Positions 46,388 to 54,050 of a stretch of 64,000 nt of DNA are shown piece by piece; within the stretch, counting starts at the first letter, position 1; each line of letters starts with the position of its first letter. The stretch lies in contig CM016925.1 of assembly GCA_006247105.1 (NCBI GenBank), positions 2,604,001 to 2,668,000 on the forward strand, given 5' to 3'. Origin of the DNA: Giardia muris. Its lineage: Eukaryota > Fornicata > Diplomonadida > Hexamitidae. A program made the translations under genes and the position numbers. The notes beneath the pieces are model-generated. The model did not search any database, had not been told where the DNA came from, and saw only the letters and a list, made by a program, of their open reading frames with translations.

Positions 46388-49165
46388 CTACCTTCGCCCA
46401 CCACGCCGGGCTCCTTTCCTTTTCTCCGACGGTGGACCACGTCTTCCACGTGTATTCGTGTGTGGACGTCTCCCATTCCAAGCTTGCTTCTGTGGGTATG
46501 TCACATGGCGTGCAAGAGCCTCTTTATCACATAGGACACACCCAGTGACACTGGTTCCACGAAGCTCTGGTACTCGTACATTATCGATCCTGATCTTTCT
46601 AAGACCACACTCCGAACACTTCTCCGATAACATCTTCACATCGCTATTGACGATGGCCGCAATAAACTTGCACCCGGTACAACAGACTTGAGGGAAGTTT
46701 TTCTGGGTAGCGGTATCTAGATATAAGAAGCCAGAAGTGATCTGCGATGCACACGTTGCGGCGCGTTTTTCGGGTTCCTTCCCCTTACCTAGGTCAATCG
46801 TGATGACAATACGTGGAGGGTCTTCAGGAGTCGATTCTGATGAGTCCTCAGATGGGTCAATAACATCAATCTTATCGGCGCTACACATGGGGCATCGTCC
46901 AACGGTTCTACTTACAAGGCTGTATTTGCAATCACCATTCAAGCATGTTTCGCAGGTGAGTGCCTGTACGTCTTCGAAGTCTGTTGGCTGACCAAGGAGC
47001 TTAGCAGCCTCTTTATAGCGTGGGACTAAGCCCTTAGGAGCTCCATACACATAGCAACGAGGACAGATGAGAGTATGCTTTTCTTGCTGGCCAAGAGTAT
47101 GGCCAACAAGTGGCCAGGAATCATAAGGACAAATGGCGTTTTCGGCCGCGACTAACTTTCCTTTCGAGGGCAAGGTATATAGCTTATCGCATTGTGGACA
47201 ATAAATACGTGGAGGTGATTGCTCGATGAGGCGCATATAGCGCCAGCAATCCCCACAACGGACGAAGGGGCGTCCGGTCGTACGAATCGAGCTGAACTTG
47301 GCCTCTAGCAACGCAATGAGCTTGGAAAAGTTGGTCTGGAAGAAGAGAAACTTCCCAAGAAACTTCTCTAAGACTCGATCGATCAGGACTTGCTTTCCCA
47401 CCTTCCCTTCGGCGACCTGAGTGACGTCACGCTCGATGTTTGCACGGAGTTGAGGGGAAACAAGGTCAGAATCAATAATGTGATAGCCATGGACCAAGCT
47501 GATACCTAAAGAACTTGGAACCAACAAACGCTTTCTCCCCGTCTTCTTGATCTCTACATACGTTCTTGTTACAATGTTGTTGATGTGGGTGGCCATACTA
47601 GCGTCTGTACCGATCCCATGCCTCTCCATTAATCCAAGGAGATCGGCTTCGGATAAGTGAGAAGGTGGTTTAGTCATCCCATTCACGATTGAAATATTAG
47701 TCAACGTTAGCTTGGCGCCCACAAAGACGGTACGATCAAGGGTTTCTTTTGTTAGATAACTATCAGCATCGGCTGTGAGGTCTTCCTCATCGGAGTTTTT
47801 ATCAGCCACATCAATGGTTTCATAAAGAGCTTTCCAACCCGGGGTATCAAGACGTATGAGGCCGAGGGAGAACCGTTCCTCTGGGATCTCGTCATGTACC
47901 ATCTCAATACTCATCTTAGAATAGACCGCATCTGGGGAGATGGTTGCTAGGAAGTGTTTAGCAATAAGAGAATAGAGAGGAGTATTCCCTTGAGGTCCGG
48001 GTATAAGATCTGTTGGGGTGATGGGTGGATGATCACCACAATCGGTACCTTTACGCCCAGTTATCAATCCTTGTGTCAATAATAATTTTGAATGCTCAAC
48101 TAATTTCTGATTAGACCCTTTAGAGATGCTCTTCACCACGCTTTTCAAATCAAAAGATTCAGGATAGACAGTGGACTCAGTACGTGGATATGAGATAAAT
48201 CCAGATATATACAAATGCTCTGCCTGAGTAAGCGCTTCAAAAGGTGATAAGCCAAGCCGTGTTGATGCTTGCTTAAGCATCTCAACGGTATTCATCGGAA
48301 GTGGCCGAACCTTCTTCTGGGTACTAGTATTAACTGTCGTGATTCTACACTTCTTTCCCGCCTCGTTGATGGCCGACATACGTTTCTCTAATGCTGAGGA
48401 TGAATCTGCTCGTGAGTTCAACCATCTAACCTTATGCGTTTCTCCCCCAATGTAAATACTTCCTAGTAGCTCGTAATATGGCTTTGGACGAAACCGTGTA
48501 ATTTCATCATGCCTTTCAACGCAAAATCCGAGGGTTGGCGTCTGACAAGGTCCATATGATACCACCTCTGTCCGAAGATCTGAAAACATTCCTCGTAGCT
48601 CTGTCGATTGATATCTAGTGAACGCCACGCCAATCTTCAGATCGATCTCTTGCCGTGCTTCGACGGCATCGGACATGTTCTTGTTAGGGCTATCAAGGTT
48701 TGAGAAGGCACGTATGAGTTCTGACTTAGTGACGGCCGAGAACCGTGCACGATGAACTTGACATCCCTTTGGTAAGATATCTTTGACAGTCCGGAGGACT
48801 TCAAAGGAGATATTCTCACCTTCTCGGTCATTATCAAGGCATAGGATGAGCTTATCCGCCTTCTTACAGCAATGCTTCAAATGCCCGATTACTTTCGAGC
48901 CTCCACTTGCTGGGCTATATCGGATATTCCCCTTCTCGAAGAGACGAGTGGGTGGGACTGCCCAATTGTTCAGTTCTGGACAGAAGTCAACCTCGTAGAT
49001 ATGGCCTGCAACAGATGTACTAAGAAAGACACATTCCTTCCCATCAAGCTTCTGAGTGAACTCATAGACCGGCATTGCTTCCTTCCGATGTTGATACGAA
49101 GACCCGAAGTTCCGTGCGATCGCTTCGGCTATTGATGGCTTCTCAGAGATAAGTACGACGAGCAT
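46388..49165 (-). CDS. TOP3B: DNA topoisomerase III beta (type IA)
   Basis: A 925-residue protein with all type IA elements: the Toprim start VVLISEKPSIAEAIA, the acidic DNDREGE motif, and the active-site Tyr326 in GFISYPRTES (codon 48188-48190), then a domain with LSEADLLGLMERHGIGTDASMA. The C terminus has at least four Cys pairs (RCGDCWRYM, YCPQCDKLYTLP, ICPRCY, GCVLCDKEA) in the order typical of TOP3B rather than TOP3A. An Arg/Gly-rich tail (RRGPPSEKRKGARRGGRR) resembles the RGG box that lets TOP3B act on RNA as well as DNA. Strand passage relaxes negative supercoils and resolves single-strand tangles. The start follows TGAAATAA. Confidence 0.93.
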   Translation of the reverse strand: MLVVLISEKPSIAEAIARNFGSSYQHRKEAMPVYEFTQKLDGKECVFLSTSVAGHIYEVDFCPELNNWAVPPTRLFEKGNIRYSPASGGSKVIGHLKHCCKKADKLILCLDNDREGENISFEVLRTVKDILPKGCQVHRARFSAVTKSELIRAFSNLDSPNKNMSDAVEARQEIDLKIGVAFTRYQSTELRGMFSDLRTEVVSYGPCQTPTLGFCVERHDEITRFRPKPYYELLGSIYIGGETHKVRWLNSRADSSSALEKRMSAINEAGKKCRITTVNTSTQKKVRPLPMNTVEMLKQASTRLGLSPFEALTQAEHLYISGFISYPRTESTVYPESFDLKSVVKSISKGSNQKLVEHSKLLLTQGLITGRKGTDCGDHPPITPTDLIPGPQGNTPLYSLIAKHFLATISPDAVYSKMSIEMVHDEIPEERFSLGLIRLDTPGWKALYETIDVADKNSDEEDLTADADSYLTKETLDRTVFVGAKLTLTNISIVNGMTKPPSHLSEADLLGLMERHGIGTDASMATHINNIVTRTYVEIKKTGRKRLLVPSSLGISLVHGYHIIDSDLVSPQLRANIERDVTQVAEGKVGKQVLIDRVLEKFLGKFLFFQTNFSKLIALLEAKFSSIRTTGRPFVRCGDCWRYMRLIEQSPPRIYCPQCDKLYTLPSKGKLVAAENAICPYDSWPLVGHTLGQQEKHTLICPRCYVYGAPKGLVPRYKEAAKLLGQPTDFEDVQALTCETCLNGDCKYSLVSRTVGRCPMCSADKIDVIDPSEDSSESTPEDPPRIVITIDLGKGKEPEKRAATCASQITSGFLYLDTATQKNFPQVCCTGCKFIAAIVNSDVKMLSEKCSECGLRKIRIDNVRVPELRGTSVTGCVLCDKEALARHVTYPQKQAWNGRRPHTNTRGRRGPPSEKRKGARRGGRR

Positions 49166-49170
49166 TTATT

Positions 49171-50463
49171 TCAAACACCAAGTAAGCCATGAACTCGGTT
49201 ACTAGCACATCCCAAAGACGCCCGATTCTTCGACACGCATCCTGCTAGGAGCTCTCGCTCAAACCTTGTCGAATCTGAGATCTGTGAGAATTTTGGAACC
49301 GTCCCCGAATAGATCTTGTTCCAACAACCCATACGAGTACATTCCGGAGGTGGAGGTGCTGCATCGACTCCAAGGATATTTATCGCATCATGAAGCATTC
49401 GTCTTTTAGTGATTGAATCCTCACGAGTATCTGCGGATAATGATGGGCTCGCATTGACCTCGATCAACCAGGCCTTTAAGGATGAGTCTAGCATGACGTC
49501 AAAACCATAGATCTCGAAGGTGCACATGGCACGGATCATATCGTTTGCTACCGCCTGTAAGGAGTGAATAATTAAACGTTCGATCCCAAGGAACATAGCA
49601 TCAATCGCTTCCCTCCCATAGATCGTCTCCAAATGGCATGCCAGTTGGAATAGACTCCACTTCGCCCCATCCGCCTCTGCGTCATAGTTCGTCGAGTTCT
49701 TCTGGATCGCAACATTCGTGAGGTGAACTTCTAAATCATTCATATTTGCTGTCGGGACAAAAGGACGAAGACTGAACCTAGCGAAGCCCTCACGACATAC
49801 CCATGCGACAAGGGGTTGAAAGCTCTCCACAAGGCAATATATTCGTAGGTCAAACTTATGCCCACAGACTGTAAGAGGATCATCTAAATATTGCTGAACG
49901 ACATACAAAGCTTCCTTATCAGACCCACTCGTCTGCTTTGCTTGGAACTCCGTCTTGAACCAGGTGCTTAGCTCTGGGTATGTGCATATGAAAATTCCCT
50001 TTCCTTGGGCACGACAAGAGGGTTTGACGATATAACTCACACGTCCCTGCTGTTTTCTATGATGCTCGGTGATCATCCCAAACTCCATTGGGAGGATGAA
50101 ATTTGGTGGGACAAAGGCGAACTCGTCCGCCAAGCGCGTTAAACCGAACTTCTGAAGGAGACGCCTAGCAGCCTTGATGTTCTTAGCCATTAGATCCTTT
50201 CGCGTTAGGATATAGAAGTTCCGGAAGTGGTTGACGAACTTGTGGTCCGGAACATGACTCTGATCAAAGCGTTCGCTGATCCATTCAACAGACGCCCAGA
50301 TGAAATCCCAATCGTCGGTATCGGATTGAACGGCCTCCCACCCCCGCTCCTGGAGAACCGTCAGGATCGTATTACGGAACGTCGTGTAATACCGGACGGG
50401 ACGGGTCTGCGGAGGGCGTTGAACTTGGGTTTGCATACCAGACTGTTTTTTGGCCAAGAGCAT
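49171..50463 (-). CDS. TTLL9: Tubulin tyrosine ligase-like, TTLL9 type
   Basis: A 430-residue ATP-grasp enzyme. The N-terminal block VRYYTTFRNTILTVLQERGW, then DWDFIWASVEWI and HFRNFYILTRKDLMAKN are the TTLL9 pattern. ATP-grasp motifs follow: YIVKPSCRAQGKGIFI (about 137-152), DLRIYCLV, HLTNVAIQKNS and the metal-binding WLIEVNASPSL (about 331-341). The family ligates glutamate chains to tubulin tails in cilia. Met1 at 50463 and Met10 at 50436 are both possible; either way the 5' end overlaps the upstream P5CR-like gene out of frame (92 or 65 bases). The TGA is followed after two bases by the A-tract of the TOP3B start. Confidence 0.9.
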   Translation of the reverse strand: MLLAKKQSGMQTQVQRPPQTRPVRYYTTFRNTILTVLQERGWEAVQSDTDDWDFIWASVEWISERFDQSHVPDHKFVNHFRNFYILTRKDLMAKNIKAARRLLQKFGLTRLADEFAFVPPNFILPMEFGMITEHHRKQQGRVSYIVKPSCRAQGKGIFICTYPELSTWFKTEFQAKQTSGSDKEALYVVQQYLDDPLTVCGHKFDLRIYCLVESFQPLVAWVCREGFARFSLRPFVPTANMNDLEVHLTNVAIQKNSTNYDAEADGAKWSLFQLACHLETIYGREAIDAMFLGIERLIIHSLQAVANDMIRAMCTFEIYGFDVMLDSSLKAWLIEVNASPSLSADTREDSITKRRMLHDAINILGVDAAPPPPECTRMGCWNKIYSGTVPKFSQISDSTRFERELLAGCVSKNRASLGCASNRVHGLLGV

Positions 50464-50860
50464 AGTTGTCGATATACCCTCTTATGGGTCCTAGATCGGT
50501 CGCAGAAGCACATACTATGATGAGGTCTGTACGAAGTAGTGTATTAGGGTCAGTACTTACAGGCACTCCAACGGTTTGAAGTAATTCCGCATGGACCGAG
50601 TCAATACCTAAAGCTAAGGCCTTACAGGCTCGTTTCCGATCCAAGAGGACTTCCTGAATAACTCTACGAGCGAGACGACCGGTCCCAACGACGGCTACGG
50701 ATGGGTTGGTGTTAGTCTCCTCCAGTTTGTTAACGGCTTCATGGCATCGTTGTAAGAACCGCATGCACGCCTCTGCGTCGTCGCTGACGAGCTGGCGCAC
50801 GGGGGCGTAGAAGGGACGGTCAAGGAGGCGCAGGGCGGCGGCGGCATACCATCTCCGCAT
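50372..50860 (-). CDS. Short NOXRED1/P5CR-like Rossmann-fold protein
   Basis: A 162-residue protein whose centre SVAVVGTGRLARRVIQEVLL is a dinucleotide-binding GxGxxA motif. It is followed by spacing like that of NOXRED1 or pyrroline-5-carboxylate reductase, including the LLRTDLIIVCAS strand. Family members are about 270-360 residues and have a helical dimerisation and catalytic domain after the Rossmann fold; here that half is missing. The frame closes inside the 5' coding part of the TTLL9-like gene (overlap up to 92 bases, different frame). It could be a minimal binding protein, a truncated remnant or a frameshifted gene. The start is nine bases from the stop of the Dna2-like gene. Confidence 0.6.
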   Translation of the reverse strand: MRRWYAAAALRLLDRPFYAPVRQLVSDDAEACMRFLQRCHEAVNKLEETNTNPSVAVVGTGRLARRVIQEVLLDRKRACKALALGIDSVHAELLQTVGVPVSTDPNTLLRTDLIIVCASATDLGPIRGYIDNYALGQKTVWYANPSSTPSADPSRPVLHDVP

Positions 50861-50869
50861 CGTTTTCGC

Positions 50870-53131
50870 TCAGAAACGCGTATAAGTCACTAGTGCCCCT
50901 GGAGGGAGGTATTCAAGTGCGAGGAAGAGCTGCGGAGTAGGGTTCTCCCTCACCCCGATAAGATGGATGAGGTTATAGGGTATTGCGAGTAAAGGATATA
51001 GGATCAGAGTTTGAGGAGTCAAAAGGACGACGGTAGGCTTGAAGAGGAAGCGGTTGAGACGTAGCATGAAGTCGTCACAGAGCTCTGTGAAGTCCTCGAG
51101 GGTTGTGACGTTCGCAATCTCAGCCTCTGTAAAGTTCCTAAACAGGTTATTAGTGACTGGATAATCGTTAATTGCGATTAATCCGTGTTCCGAAACGTAT
51201 TCAATGATGTAGCTATCAACCTTACTAAGGGCTTCCTCGTCTATCAGAAGAAGAGTCGCATCACCTCTACCCAAGGTTTCCTTCAAAACCTTCGAACGTA
51301 ACCCATCACGTGGTAATTGTGTCCATGATGTCTCATAAGTTAAAATAGTTTTGTCGAGAGTTCCAATATCTAGAAGCTTATCTCGAGACGTCGTTAAGAT
51401 GTGAATACAGGCGTTGAGGGTCTTATCTGACCCCAGCGATGAGTTATAAAGCTCCCAGACAAGCCGTATCGACGTATCCGTAGGAACATATATGGTACTT
51501 GGGTCGTAACTCGTACGTATCACAATAAGAGGAAAATCTGATACTGGAGCAACGTCGGGATCAAGCACCCTACAATATAATTCAGATGCCAGTACGTGAC
51601 GCAGTCGGTTTTTAACCCCAATAAGCCGCATTTGAAAGCTCTTCTCAGTATCTGTCGGTCCAGTTGCTCCCTCACTTATTCTCATGATAGAAATATATCC
51701 CTCATCATAATGAACCGTAGTCTGCAATTCGAGCTGGCAAAGACAGTCCGTACCGAAGTCCAACCAATTCAGCCTCCTCTCGGCCATCATAAAGCATTGG
51801 CGGGAAATACGTTGCGCAGCTAATAGGGATTCGGACCGCAATGGATAATCAAGGAAGCTCGCCATCCCCGTGAGCGATGTGCGTTGTAACTCAAGCTCCG
51901 AATCGTTCATCATGATCAGATCGACGAAGACATTCTTCGTCATCCCTTGATTATGGCTTCGAGAAAATAGATGTGCAGTTATCGCTTGAATTAGGATTAA
52001 TAATGCGCGCTTGTTCAGTAGCTCACGTAAGAAGTGATGAAACGGCTGGTAGGCCTTAGCTCCAACCAAGGACGCGTATGGGACGAAATGTTCATCTCCA
52101 AATGGCTTGAATGGAGCATTGGAAGACTCCGGAATGATTCCTACGACATCACACCCGAAGAAGACCTTTTCCCTGTTAGGACAACTCCTTATAATATGGT
52201 AGAAGTAGAAGCTGGCTTGAATGAAGTGCTTCTCCCGTTTTTGGCGTTGACCACTCCGAGACTTAAGCTCGATGACGCTACACCGCGTCCTATCCGAGTT
52301 CCAACCCAATAGATCTATCTTTCCTTGCATGGCTAGCACGGGGGAAACAATGTGCACCTCCTGCTCATAAGTGACGGCCCGCTCACTTAGTAACCGTATG
52401 GTTGCGTCAATCCCCTTCTGAGTATCTTCCTTTTCCGCGAAAAACTGTCGAAGTGATGAAAGGTCATGGTCTCCATCGGAGATCGAAAAGAGAGGTTCTC
52501 TCACCATCATTCTCTCAAGTAGGTTACCTTTTGTACTCTTCCTGGGGGTCTTATCGATACTATACCCTTCAAGCTTGAGGGTATCAGGCTCTACTGGAGG
52601 CTCCACTAAACGATCCTGTATCATTTCGTGATAAATTGTCCCCTGCTTCATAACAGAATTACCATGTCCTTCGATATGCAATGGCCGTAAGACGATATTC
52701 TGAAGTGAACTTATTGGAAGAGAGGTCGGTGAAAGCGTCTGAGTGGGCTTGAAAAGGAGTAACGCCCCTTCGATCCGGTAGAGCTGACTCTCAAAGCCAG
52801 CGTCGACAATAGGAAGCTTCTTCCCCATATGATTGAAGGTTTGATTAGCCACAATGGAGGGACGTTCGGGCCTCTCACTAGGCGTCAGGGCGATGAAGGA
52901 CGTCGTCACCTTCAAGCCCTCCTTGATGGCCGTCTGGAGAAACTTCCAGACGAGTGGCTCATTACTAAACTGTGCAGTATGAATCGCAACGTATGACCCA
53001 GTTAGGCTGAGACGAGCGCCGACGTCATCGGGGCTCAGCTCGAGGGCCGGGTGCTCGTGCACAAGGCAGATGACGGATGATTTCTCGTTGATCGCGCAGA
53101 TGGAGAAGAGGGTCGTACGTACCCCAAGCAT
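50870..53131 (-). CDS. Dna2-like PD-(D/E)XK nuclease, helicase domain not seen
   Basis: The frame is open from 53176 (768 residues). Met16 at 53131 (753 residues) avoids overlap with the divergent gene and is preferred. Residue numbers use the longer frame. A RecB/Cas4/Dna2-type nuclease core is visible: GTIYHEMIQ (about 177), the metal Asp in MQGKIDLLGW (about 283), VIELKSRSGQ (E-x-K, about 301) and the conserved Gln in FIQASFYFYHI. In Dna2 an SF1 helicase with Walker A follows; the remaining 430 residues here show no GxGKT or DExx motif. The four Fe-S cysteines of Dna2 are not evident. It may be a flap or resection nuclease needing a partner helicase; function is inferred. Confidence 0.65.
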   Translation of the reverse strand: MLGVRTTLFSICAINEKSSVICLVHEHPALELSPDDVGARLSLTGSYVAIHTAQFSNEPLVWKFLQTAIKEGLKVTTSFIALTPSERPERPSIVANQTFNHMGKKLPIVDAGFESQLYRIEGALLLFKPTQTLSPTSLPISSLQNIVLRPLHIEGHGNSVMKQGTIYHEMIQDRLVEPPVEPDTLKLEGYSIDKTPRKSTKGNLLERMMVREPLFSISDGDHDLSSLRQFFAEKEDTQKGIDATIRLLSERAVTYEQEVHIVSPVLAMQGKIDLLGWNSDRTRCSVIELKSRSGQRQKREKHFIQASFYFYHIIRSCPNREKVFFGCDVVGIIPESSNAPFKPFGDEHFVPYASLVGAKAYQPFHHFLRELLNKRALLILIQAITAHLFSRSHNQGMTKNVFVDLIMMNDSELELQRTSLTGMASFLDYPLRSESLLAAQRISRQCFMMAERRLNWLDFGTDCLCQLELQTTVHYDEGYISIMRISEGATGPTDTEKSFQMRLIGVKNRLRHVLASELYCRVLDPDVAPVSDFPLIVIRTSYDPSTIYVPTDTSIRLVWELYNSSLGSDKTLNACIHILTTSRDKLLDIGTLDKTILTYETSWTQLPRDGLRSKVLKETLGRGDATLLLIDEEALSKVDSYIIEYVSEHGLIAINDYPVTNNLFRNFTEAEIANVTTLEDFTELCDDFMLRLNRFLFKPTVVLLTPQTLILYPLLAIPYNLIHLIGVRENPTPQLFLALEYLPPGALVTYTRF

Positions 53132-53151
53132 TCCAAAAGTTTCCCCTTTGC

Positions 53152-54009
53152 ATGCCCATATACCTATCCTGCCCACAGGACGAGCTCGCCGAGCGCGCCC
53201 GGATCATTGGGGAGGCACGACGGAAGCGCCTAGTCGAACTGCGTCGAATCGAGTCCGATCGGGCCAAAGAGCTACGACACCGCTTCAAAGCTGCTGCCAC
53301 GGAGAATCAACGTCGAAAGGATGCATTTATCGAACAACAATGCTTGTATGACCAGCTTCGCCGCGTGCGAGCCGAGCTGCGGGCTCTAGATGAACGCCTA
53401 CGCACTGCCGATGCTAATCAAGAGGCTGCCACCGTACGTGCTACGGCGGCTGCTCGGGTATCTTCAAGGGAGCATGCCCAGCGTGATGCTGCCAAGACCG
53501 CAAGGAGTCGTGGTAATGAGGCTCTTAGAGCCCTTTATCAACAACGAGCGCTTGATGAAGAGCAATCGGCGGCTAAACAGCGTGCAGTATTATCTCTTAA
53601 AGAGGTGGAGAACCTTCGTGCCCGTCGAGCCACGTTACAAGCACGGTACCGAGCACTTGAACGGCAGATTGCACTTGAGCGGGAGTTGGAGGAGGAACCC
53701 GTTGCGCCACAACCATATACCTTTGTAGAAGTAACTAAGGACGTTCAAATCCCCGTCTTGACGAATCGGACAAAATCAACTGCACGAACGGACTTACAAG
53801 TTGAGGCTGATGACTCGCCTGGAGACGCGTTTCTTGCGGCCCAGATTGCACGACAAGTGGCAAGCCAGGAGGCTGCACAGCGACAAGCTGGGAAGGACCG
53901 CGCGGCACGGGTCGTCCGAGCCGAGCTCCGAAAGACCATTGCGAACGAAGAGGTGGCCCGAGTGGCGGACGAGGCCATCATGCTGCTCCGTGCCCTTGGC
54001 GAGCCATAG
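53152..54009 (+). CDS. Ala/Arg-rich coiled-coil protein, weakly CEP295-like
   Basis: A 285-residue, highly charged helical protein. Residues about 10-185 form continuous coiled coil rich in Arg, Ala, Glu and Gln (ELAERARIIGEARRKRLVEL and RALDERLRTADANQ). A Pro-containing break (EEEPVAPQPYTFVEV, about 180-195) precedes a second helical block. The order of a long basic coiled coil, a Pro-rich hinge and a second helix recalls the N-terminal part of centriole protein CEP295/Ana1, but the resemblance is weak and partly compositional. Its start lies 20 bases from the preferred start of the divergent nuclease gene. Confidence 0.7.
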   Translation: MPIYLSCPQDELAERARIIGEARRKRLVELRRIESDRAKELRHRFKAAATENQRRKDAFIEQQCLYDQLRRVRAELRALDERLRTADANQEAATVRATAAARVSSREHAQRDAAKTARSRGNEALRALYQQRALDEEQSAAKQRAVLSLKEVENLRARRATLQARYRALERQIALERELEEEPVAPQPYTFVEVTKDVQIPVLTNRTKSTARTDLQVEADDSPGDAFLAAQIARQVASQEAAQRQAGKDRAARVVRAELRKTIANEEVARVADEAIMLLRALGEP

Positions 54010-54050
54010 AGGAGTGAACTACTCTGTCCGCGAAATGATTGATCAAAAAG

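Noticed and set aside
54039..54050. Upstream Met (MIKK) of the ankyrin-RING gene
   Set aside because: The second Met at 54051 directly follows GATCAAAAAG and gives the usual ankyrin cap; the difference is only four residues.
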